Assembly: GCA_964396535.1 (NCBI GenBank)
Contig: CAYNFT010000034.1
Coordinates: 1 to 19,575, forward strand
Length of the DNA: 19,575 nt
Reading direction: 5' to 3'
Source of the DNA: CAYNFT01 sp964396535
GTDB taxonomy: Bacteria; Chloroflexota; Dehalococcoidia; Dehalococcoidales; UBA2162
In this document: positions 6,736 to 13,704 of the stretch, one piece after another
Numbering within the stretch: the stretch's first letter is position 1
Layout of the letters: each line of letters opens with the position of its first letter
Program-made: the position numbers and the translations under genes
The notes under the pieces: generated by a model
Databases searched by the model: none
Seen by the model: only the letters and a program-made list of their open reading frames with translations
What the model was told of the DNA's origin: nothing

Positions 6736-7830
6736 CTAATTTATTTCTCGCAACACCTTAATTAGAGCGTCGGTGTGCTCTGGCTTGCCTACGCTGATGC
6801 GGATGCAATTTCGCAGGCGCGGCTCCTCAAAGTAGCGAACCAGTATACCCTTCGCCTGTAATTTTTGCCTGAGTTCTCTCGCTTCGCCCTTCTGTACAGA
6901 ACAAAGTATAAAATTTGCCTGCGAGGGGAAAGGTTTTAGCCACTCTATCCTTTTCAACTCCTCAAAAAGCCTGCCCCTCTCAGCAATTATCGTCTCTACC
7001 GTGCTCATCAAATAATCTATATCCTTCAGTGACTCCTGCACAGCAACCAGAGCAGCTACGTTTACATTATACGGTATCTTGATTTTAAGCAGATAATCAG
7101 CAATCCTGGGAGGGAAAAGACCATAGCCAACCCTCAAACCGGCCAGCCCCGCCCACTTGCTAAAGGTTCGCAGCACCATCAGGTTCTCATAACTACCGAG
7201 CAGAGGGACCACCGTTTGCCGGCTGAACTCGTAGTATGCCTCGTCAACCACCACCGGTAATCCGGTATCCAGTATCTCCAATATATCCGGCTGGGGTGTA
7301 ATCGTCCCTGTAGGGCTATTCGGATTAACCAGAAATATTATTTTTGTCTTTTTACTTATGGCGGCTTTAACGGCACCCAAATCTACGGCAAAATTTTCAT
7401 CCCTCGGTACCTCAACCAGAGTGCCGCCGCATAGCTCAGTGCTGAACCGGTATATACCAAAGGTAGGAACACAATTTATCACCTCATCACCCTGACTAAG
7501 AAACAGACGTAAAAGGAGGTCAATTAGCTGATTGCTACCGCTACCCGCCACGATATGACTGGCATCAATACCGGAATATCCCTCCAGCAACTTCCTGAGC
7601 ACTGACTGGCTATCATCGGGATATATATTGAGGTCAGGATAAGCTGCCAGCGCCTGGTTTACCCTCGGCGAGCAACCGTATAGATTCTCATTAGCATCAA
7701 GCTTGATAATGTTCTCTAGCGGCACTTCAACTTTCCCCTCCAATGTCTCCGGGGATGTACGGGCAGAATAGCCACCAAAACTAGCCAAGTCAGGCCGTAT
7801 TAATCTCTCTATTCCTTCTTTTTCAGACAC
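6736..7830 (-). CDS. hisC: Histidinol-phosphate aminotransferase
   Basis: The protein has 364 residues, a fold-type I PLP enzyme that converts imidazole acetol phosphate and glutamate to histidinol phosphate. Landmarks: LDANENLYG (44-52), GSGSNQLID (96-104), FLVNPNSPTG (166-175) with N169, VVVDEAYYEF with D196 and Y199, and the PLP lysine K225 in RTFSKWAGLAGLRVGYG. Start GTG at 7828-7830 with AAAGGTGA 7 nt upstream. A TTGACT/TAGATT promoter at 7896-7923 suggests hisC and hisB can be transcribed independently of the upstream his genes, from which they are separated by an opposing two-gene module. Confidence 0.96.
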   Translation of the reverse strand: MSEKEGIERLIRPDLASFGGYSARTSPETLEGKVEVPLENIIKLDANENLYGCSPRVNQALAAYPDLNIYPDDSQSVLRKLLEGYSGIDASHIVAGSGSNQLIDLLLRLFLSQGDEVINCVPTFGIYRFSTELCGGTLVEVPRDENFAVDLGAVKAAISKKTKIIFLVNPNSPTGTITPQPDILEILDTGLPVVVDEAYYEFSRQTVVPLLGSYENLMVLRTFSKWAGLAGLRVGYGLFPPRIADYLLKIKIPYNVNVAALVAVQESLKDIDYLMSTVETIIAERGRLFEELKRIEWLKPFPSQANFILCSVQKGEARELRQKLQAKGILVRYFEEPRLRNCIRISVGKPEHTDALIKVLREIN

Positions 7831-7895
7831 TCACTTTCACCTTTGAACTGAAGCCATACACTGGCACATTTTAGCACTGATTTATGTTAAAGGAC

Positions 7896-7923
7896 AATCT
7901 AGCTTGTTGAGGAATGGAGTCAA
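7896..7923 (-). promoter_or_regulatory. Predicted hisC promoter
   Basis: On the minus strand, TTGACT (7923-7918), a 16-nt spacer and TAGATT (7901-7896). It would restore transcription of hisC, hisB and the SDR gene downstream of the opposing module. Confidence 0.45.
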
Positions 7924-7950
7924 TCGAAACAAACTCATTCCTATGGGTGA

Positions 7951-7981
7951 TTGACAGAACCCTTGACAATTATTGTATAAT
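7951..7981 (+). promoter_or_regulatory. Predicted promoter of the toxin-like/DUF2283-like pair
   Basis: TTGACA (7951-7956), a 19-nt spacer and a perfect TATAAT (7976-7981). A second TTGACA at 7963-7968 is too near the -10 box to serve it. Transcription would begin near 7988, about 17 nt before the first ATG. Confidence 0.5.
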
Positions 7982-8004
7982 CTGGCAGAGTTAACTGCAA
8001 TGAG

Positions 8005-8346
8005 ATGTTTGAATGTAAGGATAAAGATGGCATTGCAGTAGTATGTTCTGATGATACATGGTATAATCATATTGTAGCTGAACATCCCGAGATGAAAGGA
8101 TGTGAAGCATATGTTAAAGCAGCAATTGAAAAACCATATCAAATTTACCAAGACGGAAGAAACCCTCGCGTACGAAATATTTACAGGCCGTTCATTCTCC
8201 CTCAACCATATAATCAATATTACCTCAGGGTGGCAATTAAATACCGCCAAAGAATGTTTAGAGGTGGCCTCAGAGGCTATGTTAGCACAGCCTTTCCTTG
8301 TCTGAACAAAAGGAAGGGGGATATTTTGCTATGGCAAGAAACGTAG
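8005..8346 (+). CDS. Small protein resembling PBECR (barnase/EndoU/colicin/RelE-like) nucleases, putative toxin
   Basis: The protein has 113 residues. An N-terminal helix pattern W..HIVAEHPEM (residues about 19-30) is followed by V..AIEKP..IY, and the C-terminal strands YYLRVAIKY, GYVSTAF and KGDILLW. This layout (W-x2-HI-x3-HPEM, a second helix ending in P, then strands ending TAF...K) matches what I recall of the PBECR superfamily of small RNase-like toxins and phage-associated nucleases. The assignment was made by eye and no catalytic site is proven. It ends inside the next gene (16-nt overlap), typical of toxin-antitoxin pairs. It runs opposite to the surrounding his genes and is AT-rich relative to them, consistent with acquisition. 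A non-toxic relative of the family is the alternative. Confidence 0.55.
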   Translation: MFECKDKDGIAVVCSDDTWYNHIVAEHPEMKGCEAYVKAAIEKPYQIYQDGRNPRVRNIYRPFILPQPYNQYYLRVAIKYRQRMFRGGLRGYVSTAFPCLNKRKGDILLWQET

Positions 8347-8732
8347 AGCAAGAGCATATTGAAATAGACTTTGGTACTCTTAAGAACGTAATTAATTTCG
8401 TTCCCATATACCACGATGATGAGGATACTTTGTTCCTTCGACCTGAAGAGCCTAGACCAGCAGTATCTTTTGATTGGGATGGGGACATTTGGCTTAGGAT
8501 TGCCCCTAGCAATGGGGAGATTGTGGGATTTGAAATAGATGACTTTGAATCCATTTTTCTGAAAAAGTACCCCGAACTTGCAAACGCCTGGAAAGAAGTA
8601 AAACCCTTATGCCATCGAAAGAAAAAAACCAGCCCTGAAGAAACGTACTGGGACGCTTTTCTCATGATAATAATGGAATTTTTACAGACACTTGTCAGAG
8701 AAAAGCCTCAACAAATAAGGTTCGCAGTCTGA
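8331..8732 (+). CDS. DUF2283-like acidic protein, putative antitoxin partner
   Basis: The preferred ATG at 8331-8333 has AAGGAAGGGGG upstream and overlaps the end of the preceding gene by 16 nt; a TTG at 8298 would add 11 residues. The product is about 133 residues. Its centre reads VSFDWDGDIWLRIAPSNGE then IVGFEIDDFE, similar to the DUF2283 pattern (D-x-D-x-LY-I...G-x-I-x-G-I-E-I). The protein is acidic in its first two thirds and ends in a helical, more basic part. DUF2283 proteins are frequently found next to small toxins, and the overlap implies coupled translation. An antitoxin role is inferred from position and acidity, not demonstrated. Confidence 0.55.
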   Translation: MARNVEQEHIEIDFGTLKNVINFVPIYHDDEDTLFLRPEEPRPAVSFDWDGDIWLRIAPSNGEIVGFEIDDFESIFLKKYPELANAWKEVKPLCHRKKKTSPEETYWDAFLMIIMEFLQTLVREKPQQIRFAV

Positions 8733-8868
8733 TATTGTCTTGAAAGCAACATTAGCTAACACAATTCCTTGGCGATTCTGAAAAGCCAAAGCCATGGCCT
8801 GTGTAACTATCATCGGACTCAAGGGATAAACCGTAACCTTCCGCGATACTAAAGCAAAGAGAGAGAAC

Positions 8869-10425
8869 CTAGAAACCGGTAGGCCAGTTGGCTAGCCTGT
8901 GCTCACCGATACCGTTACCCCTGTTTCCCCTGAGTATATCCAGAGCCTCGGCAATAAATTTCCTGGTATCCCTGGGGTCAATTATCTCAAGGGGGCTTAT
9001 ACCGGCTCCTCCCCAGGGGGTGCTCTCTACCGCCCATTCTTCTAACAGTCGCTTCCTTTCAGCCTCAGAATCTTGAGCTTCAGCCATTCTACGACCATGA
9101 ACTACTTCAATCCCTATTTCCGGCTCTACAAAGCTAATTGAAGCTGTCGGCCAGGCAGCAATAATGTCCTGTTGTCCGCCACACATACACCGCCAGCCTA
9201 TCCCGTAGGCTTTACGCACCAGGATGTGAATTTTTGGAACTGTGGCCAGCTCTTCTGCCTCTATTAAAACTACTATCTTGGTTGGTATCTTTTGTCTCTC
9301 AGATTCTATACCCGGATACATACCAGGAATATCAGCAAGAAAAATAAGGGGAATGTTAAACGAATCACAAAGGCAGATAAAACTAATTGCCTTATCAATA
9401 GCCGGAACATCAGGTGCTCCTGCATGGTACATTGGGTTATTGGCTATGATACCTACAACTTTACCTCCAATCCTGGCAAGGCAAGTGACCATAGCTTTAG
9501 CAAATTCTGCTTTCACGGGGAAATAACTCCCATCGTCCACGATTACCTTAATCAAACGGTACATGTCGTAACCTCGATTTAGCTGAAGGGGAACTATTTT
9601 TTCAACGTCGTCCAACCTTCTATATGGGTCATCCTGTGCAGGAACATATGGCGGTTCTTCACCATTATGTGAAGGCATATAGCTCAAAAATCTTCTTATA
9701 GTTGCCAGGCATTCCTCATCATTCTCAGCAAAAGCATCAGCCTGGCCGGTTACATTGGCATGGAGTTCCCAGCCGCATAGTTGCTGGGGAGTTATCCTCT
9801 CCCCAATTGCCTTTTCAATAATCCTTGGTCCCGCAGCCCCCATCGCTGCCCCTTTTACCATCACCACAAAATCAGCCCGAGCGGCGTACCAGCTTGGCAT
9901 ACCAAAGCACTCACCCATAATGGCTTCTACTCTGGGAGTCCGACGGGGAAGTTGAAACCAGTATTCTGAAGGTCCTCCCCACCTACACGTTCCTGCAGCC
10001 AATCCGGTCGAACCCATTCTATCAGGCAGCCTTATACCACCGGCACAATCACCTAACCCTACTACAGGATATCCCTTCTCAGTAGCCATGCGATGCAGAC
10101 TCATAAATTTCTGGATGCCTGTACGGCCAGTACTGCCACCAAGTACAGTGCGGTCATCAGCATCGACAGCCACTTTCCTGCCATCAATAACGCCAATTCC
10201 ACATATCTTACCATCAGCAGGAGTCGCCTCTTCCATTCCTGGAACATCCGAATGATTAAGTATCCCCACCTCCCAAAAACTGTTGGGGTCTAACAGCTTA
10301 TCTACCCTCTCTCGAGCAGTGAGTCGGCCACGGTCATGCTGCGCCTTCACTTCTTTCTCACCGCCCATTTGTTTTACTTTTTCACGACGCAGGTACAGTT
10401 CATTAATTGCTTCCTCCCTTCCCAT
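8869..10425 (-). CDS. Acyl-CoA carboxylase carboxyltransferase (beta) subunit
   Basis: The protein has 518 residues with the double crotonase-fold carboxyltransferase architecture of PccB/MmdA/AccD5-type proteins. It moves carboxyl from carboxybiotin to an acyl-CoA or related acceptor. N-terminal half: HDRGRLTARERVDKLLD (30-46), the oxyanion stretch GDCAGGIRLP (125-134) and KGAAMGAAGP (191-200). C-terminal half: HAGAPDVPAIDKA, DIPGMYPGIESE and RKAYGIGW. Two usual consensus stretches differ: the common GGAR-type loop is AGGIR, and the common AYGGAY is AYGIGW, so the acceptor may not be propionyl-CoA; a glutaconyl/other decarboxylase or unknown acyl-CoA is possible. AAAGGAGG is 6 nt before the ATG. 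It begins 37 nt after hisD, so it is cotranscribed with it; no biotin carrier or biotin carboxylase gene is nearby. Confidence 0.88.
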   Translation of the reverse strand: MGREEAINELYLRREKVKQMGGEKEVKAQHDRGRLTARERVDKLLDPNSFWEVGILNHSDVPGMEEATPADGKICGIGVIDGRKVAVDADDRTVLGGSTGRTGIQKFMSLHRMATEKGYPVVGLGDCAGGIRLPDRMGSTGLAAGTCRWGGPSEYWFQLPRRTPRVEAIMGECFGMPSWYAARADFVVMVKGAAMGAAGPRIIEKAIGERITPQQLCGWELHANVTGQADAFAENDEECLATIRRFLSYMPSHNGEEPPYVPAQDDPYRRLDDVEKIVPLQLNRGYDMYRLIKVIVDDGSYFPVKAEFAKAMVTCLARIGGKVVGIIANNPMYHAGAPDVPAIDKAISFICLCDSFNIPLIFLADIPGMYPGIESERQKIPTKIVVLIEAEELATVPKIHILVRKAYGIGWRCMCGGQQDIIAAWPTASISFVEPEIGIEVVHGRRMAEAQDSEAERKRLLEEWAVESTPWGGAGISPLEIIDPRDTRKFIAEALDILRGNRGNGIGEHRLANWPTGF

Positions 10426-10462
10426 GGCTTCCTCCTTTGTTATCTATGATTAATATTTTAAC

Positions 10463-11746
10463 CTAGTCCGGTGTTTCCAGTCGTTTCTCTATGGCACGGG
10501 CATGAGCCTCAAGCCCCTCAGCTTCAGCAAGAGTTTTTGCAGTCTGCCCCAACTTCTTTAAGCCAGCTTTATCTACATTAACCACATTGGTAAGTTTGAC
10601 AAAATCGCTCACATTAAGCGGCGAGCTAAACCGCGCCGTCCCTCCGGTGGGTAACACATGGCTTGGGCCGGCAACGTAATCGCCCAGCACCACCGTCCCA
10701 TTTCTACCGACAACTATACACCCGGCGTTAGATATCCGGTCAACATATGAGTCCGCCTTGTCTACCATCAGGCAGAGGTGCTCCGGGGCATAGAGGTTAG
10801 CCAGTTCTATAGCTTCGTCCATACCAGCCACTACCGCTACAATTCCCCTGTTCTCTAACGATTCGGTAGCAATAGACTGGTGCGACAAATTCTTAAGCTG
10901 CTTCTCAACTTCCCGAATAACCTTATCCGCTAAATCCCGCGAAGTAGTCACCAGTACCGCCGAAGCTAATATATGTTCTGCCTGGGCTAGAAGGTCGGCA
11001 GCGCAGTATTCTGGGTTAGCTGTTTCATCAGCGATGATTAGTACCTCAGACGGCCCGTAGAGCCCATCAATTCCAACCACTCCATAGAGCAGTTTCTTGG
11101 CCAGGAGAACATAAATATTGCCCGGACCGCAGACCTTGTCAACGCTGGGAATGGACTCGGTGCCAAAGGCTAAAGCAGCAATCGCCTGAGCACCGCCAAC
11201 AGAAAAAATGCGGTCAACCCCGGCAATATCAGCAGCAACCAAAGTTACCGGAGAAACGCCTCCCTCTGACCCTGGCGGCGTAACCAGGATAACCTCTTTG
11301 ACCCCGGCAACCTTAGCCGGGATAACCGTCATCAGCAGCGATGAAGGGAGCGGGGCGGTAAAACCGGGAGTATGGACGCCGACCCGACTCAGAGGATGTA
11401 TCCGCCAACCCAGACCTTCCTTAACACCCTCCTGTAAGAGGCTATCCTTCTGCCTCACATGGAAAGCGCGAATTCGCTCGGCAGCCAGTTTCAGGACTGA
11501 TAGAAGCTCAGAATCCACCTCACGGTAAGCATCGGTTACCTGTTTTTTACCTACCTCCAGTGAGGACAGCTCTACACCATCGAACTTTGCGGTATACTCG
11601 AAGAGGGCGACATCCCCTCTGCGACGCACTTCATCGATAATCTGTCCGACCGCTTGCTCGCGGTCATCAGTTTCAAGCGTCTCCTGTGCTGGCCCTTGTC
11701 TTGACAGGACTAATTTCGCTGACTGAAAGCCCTCAATGATTCTCAA
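10463..11746 (-). CDS. hisD: Histidinol dehydrogenase
   Basis: The protein has 427 residues and oxidises L-histidinol to L-histidine in two NAD-dependent steps with a zinc ion. Zinc ligands by alignment from memory: Q255 and H258 (LLAQAEHIL), D356 (VLGDYVAGPSHVLPTGG) and H415 (GLEAHARAIE). The catalytic pair is E322-H323 (YAPEHLCL), and the NAD region is KVCGPGNIYVLLAKK (204-218). The usual YxPGG loop reads HTPGF at 125-129, a difference discussed separately. TTG start with AGAGGA 8 nt upstream; no better in-frame start is seen. It follows hisG after a 234-nt gap filled with repeats. Confidence 0.95.
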   Translation of the reverse strand: MRIIEGFQSAKLVLSRQGPAQETLETDDREQAVGQIIDEVRRRGDVALFEYTAKFDGVELSSLEVGKKQVTDAYREVDSELLSVLKLAAERIRAFHVRQKDSLLQEGVKEGLGWRIHPLSRVGVHTPGFTAPLPSSLLMTVIPAKVAGVKEVILVTPPGSEGGVSPVTLVAADIAGVDRIFSVGGAQAIAALAFGTESIPSVDKVCGPGNIYVLLAKKLLYGVVGIDGLYGPSEVLIIADETANPEYCAADLLAQAEHILASAVLVTTSRDLADKVIREVEKQLKNLSHQSIATESLENRGIVAVVAGMDEAIELANLYAPEHLCLMVDKADSYVDRISNAGCIVVGRNGTVVLGDYVAGPSHVLPTGGTARFSSPLNVSDFVKLTNVVNVDKAGLKKLGQTAKTLAEAEGLEAHARAIEKRLETPD

Positions 11747-11782
11747 TTTACACGTCCTCTAGCACGATTCCTTTATGTGATT

Positions 11783-11866
11783 TAACCCCATCCCCTTTAT
11801 CCCCTTCCCCTTGTTAAGGGGAAGGGGATATTTTTATAAGAGGGACTTCGCCCCTCTAACTCTCCT
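11783..11866. repeat. Interspersed two-hairpin repeat, copy D
   Basis: Begins TAACCCCATCCCC, with hairpin CCCCTTCCCCTT / AAGGGGAAGGGG (about 11801-11827), then the AT-rich spacer and the tail hairpin AGAGGGACTTCGCCCCTCT. It lies in the gap between hisG (upstream on the minus strand) and hisD. Confidence 0.8.
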
Positions 11867-11903
11867 TTTAATATCTCTCCTCAAGTCGACTGGGGGGTTG
11901 TAC

Positions 11904-11965
11904 GAGGGACCTCGTCCCTCTTTGACTCCCTACCACTACTTAGGCTTTGCCCCTCTCAGACATCC
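11904..11965. repeat. Degenerate extra tail hairpins following copy D
   Basis: GAGGGAC (11904-11910) and GTCCCTC (11914-11920) form a 7-bp hairpin followed by TTTGACTCC. Near 11941 a second unit, TAGGCTTTGCCCCTCTCAGAC, is the right half of another tail unit. Together with 11783-11866 they fill most of the hisG-hisD gap. Confidence 0.55.
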
Positions 11966-11980
11966 CTTCGACCTGCCCCA

Positions 11981-13375
11981 CTATTCCACAGCGGCTCGCA
12001 GGGTTTCAGTAATAGACTTTATTCTATCACCCTTGTTAGAACTGGAGATGCTATCCTTATTGCCAATAAGGCGAGCTGTCGATTCAAAAAGGGTGTCAAT
12101 AATCCTGAGGTTATGCCTGGCTATGGTTCGACCTGTCTCGGTATTTTCAATTAACAGGTCAGCGTCCTCAGGTAAAAAGGCTTCGCTGGCTCCCCAGGTA
12201 GGAATCACCTTATACCCACCAAGGTGGTTATCCCTGGCACACTTATCAGCTATATTTACATACTCTGAGGCCACTCTGATGGGCATCGAGTGCTCATCAT
12301 AAAGCTGCTTCAAGCCCTGAACATCTTCTACCGCTAATTCCTTACTTACCACCGCCACTATTCTCACCCAACCAAGTTTGAGGTCCAGAAGCTCAGAAAC
12401 CGGACTGGACGGAAATTGATAAAGATGCTCCATAAGCCAGTCTTCACCGGTAATAGCCAGGTCAAAATTACCGTTAGCCACCTGCAATGGCATATCCTGA
12501 GGTCTAATCACCTTAATGGTGACCCCGGTCAGGCTGGTAGAGGGTCGGCGATTACCTGTTGTTAATGGATAATCATCAACCACAATACCAGCCTTAATCA
12601 ATAGCTGAGAGGTCGGTTGTTGCTGATGTCCGTCGGGTAAAGCCAGCCGGATTGTACTCTCGTCCGCTTCCTGAACAGGGTATTGGCCGGATACCTCCTG
12701 TGTTTCTACTGGAGCTGCCGGTGAATCGTGCTCCATAGCAGGCAGCTCAATATCTAGGGAAGCCAGCAGCTCGCTGAGGTCTTCCCTTTCCCAGCTACTC
12801 TTGTTAACGATAAGATAGGCACTAAAATCGAGGATATTGCTTACCGACACCAGGTCATGATTAAAAATTTCCTCATCTGTACGCCCGGCGATCAACGCCA
12901 GTTCAGCACTTTCCGGTGGGTAAGCCTCAGCGGCTCCCCACAGGGGGAAGATACTAAATCGCCTCAGGCGATTTTTCAAGGCAAGGGACTCGACCAGATT
13001 TGGGTATTCGCTGACAAGGCGCATGACGTCCTTCTTTGCCTGCATTTCCTCTATGGTAGATACTGCCTCAGACCTGCTGGCGACCACATACAGGGCACCC
13101 TCGCCATACCCCAGATTTCTCAGCTTGACCAGAGCTGAACTGGGGTATTTGACTAATAATTCTTCCACCCAGTCCAGTCCGCAAATTCCCAAATCGTAGT
13201 TCCCCACAGCAACCTGAATAGGGATATCCTTCTCATGGAACATCTTGGCTAAAAGATTGGGGAACTTCCGAGATGTAAGACGGTAAGAGCGTGCCCCCTC
13301 AGTATATCCACCCAGCCCCCAATCCGCTCTCTGGAGCAGGGCAGACGTCTCGGCTAAAAGGCGGCCTTTAGGCAA
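11981..13375 (-). CDS. hisG: ATP phosphoribosyltransferase with two tandem HisG catalytic-type domains
   Basis: The protein has 464 residues from TTG; the usual short HisG has about 210. HisG condenses ATP and PRPP, the first step of histidine synthesis. Copy 1 (about 1-205) begins PKGRLLAET and has DIPIQVAVGNYDLGICGLDW (50-69), EYPN (123-126), LWGAAEAYPPESAEL, but its PRPP loop reads LIAGRTDEEI. A Pro/Glu/Gln-rich linker spans about 210-240. Copy 2 (241-440) begins IRLALPDGHQQQPTSQLL and has DMPLQVANGNFDLAITGEDW (294-313), EYVN, TWGASEAFLP, and an intact PRPP loop DLLIENTETGRTIARHNL (406-423). So copy 1 keeps KGR, copy 2 keeps TGRT. No regulatory ACT-like third domain is seen, consistent with the HisZ-dependent form. 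Upstream codons AATCTAAAAATAGCT encode NLKIA, the normal first strand, so translation probably starts before this TTG, perhaps at ATA 13394-13396 after GGTGA. Confidence 0.88.
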   Translation of the reverse strand: MPKGRLLAETSALLQRADWGLGGYTEGARSYRLTSRKFPNLLAKMFHEKDIPIQVAVGNYDLGICGLDWVEELLVKYPSSALVKLRNLGYGEGALYVVASRSEAVSTIEEMQAKKDVMRLVSEYPNLVESLALKNRLRRFSIFPLWGAAEAYPPESAELALIAGRTDEEIFNHDLVSVSNILDFSAYLIVNKSSWEREDLSELLASLDIELPAMEHDSPAAPVETQEVSGQYPVQEADESTIRLALPDGHQQQPTSQLLIKAGIVVDDYPLTTGNRRPSTSLTGVTIKVIRPQDMPLQVANGNFDLAITGEDWLMEHLYQFPSSPVSELLDLKLGWVRIVAVVSKELAVEDVQGLKQLYDEHSMPIRVASEYVNIADKCARDNHLGGYKVIPTWGASEAFLPEDADLLIENTETGRTIARHNLRIIDTLFESTARLIGNKDSISSSNKGDRIKSITETLRAAVE

Positions 13376-13420
13376 AGCTATTTTTAGATTGTTTATCTAC
13401 CTCACCCCCCCTGATTTCTA

Positions 13421-13505
13421 TAACCCTATCCCCTTTATCCCCTTCCCCTTAAAAAGAGGAAGGGGAATTCTTATGTAAGAGGGGCTTCGCCCCTCTTTGA
13501 CTCCT
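13421..13505. repeat. Interspersed two-hairpin repeat, copy E
   Basis: Begins TAACCCTATCCCC, with left arm CCCCTTCCCCTT (13439-13450), an imperfect right arm (GAGGAAGGGGAA, 13456-13467) and the tail hairpin AGAGGGGCTTCGCCCCTCT (13479-13497). It lies between the AlbA_2 gene and hisG. An uncertain partial relative occurs on the other side of the AlbA_2 gene (about 14709-14760). Confidence 0.8.
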
Positions 13506-13515
13506 TTTTTAACTC

Positions 13516-13704
13516 TTACATTGGAGCCCATTCTTCCTCATCATTGTAATTAAAGGACTTTCGAAAGCCACACGCATTCCAAATAGCATCAAAACAAGGT
13601 TTCAGAACATCGGCCGCTTTAACATCATAATTTTCTACGAAAACTTCTGGTAATTGCATAATGTCTCTGTCAATTGTCTGAACTTCGTAATTGGAAATCT
13701 CGAT
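13516..13704 (-). pseudogene. Out-of-frame C-terminal part of the AlbA_2 gene
   Basis: Reading the minus strand one frame away from the upstream gene, 62 codons run from 13704 to a TAA at 13516-13518. The product includes ISNYEVQTIDRDIMQLPEVF and VLKPCFDAIWNACGFRKS, which look like a genuine domain end, unlike the in-frame ending RQLTETLCNYQKFS. Joining the two frames needs one extra A at the AAA codon (13704-13706). This is either a one-base deletion (in the organism or the assembly) or a -1 frameshift site. Confidence 0.7.

Noticed and set aside
8005..8732. Module considered as BrnT/BrnA or HigB/HigA
   Set aside because: The BrnT core and a HigA-type HTH are absent; the partner has a DUF2283-like pattern instead.
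8733..8868. A minus-strand open stretch between the carboxyltransferase stop and the DUF2283-like gene that translates into a plausible-looking peptide
   Set aside because: It has no clear start, it is short, and it continues into the antisense strand of the neighbouring gene; no family was recognised.
11811..12302. Plus-strand ORF covering repeat copy D and the end of hisG
   Set aside because: Its first part is repeat sequence and the rest is antisense to a conserved HisG domain.
98..13505. Repeat copies considered as a CRISPR array
   Set aside because: Copies are kilobases apart, contain internal hairpins and lack regular spacers or nearby cas genes.
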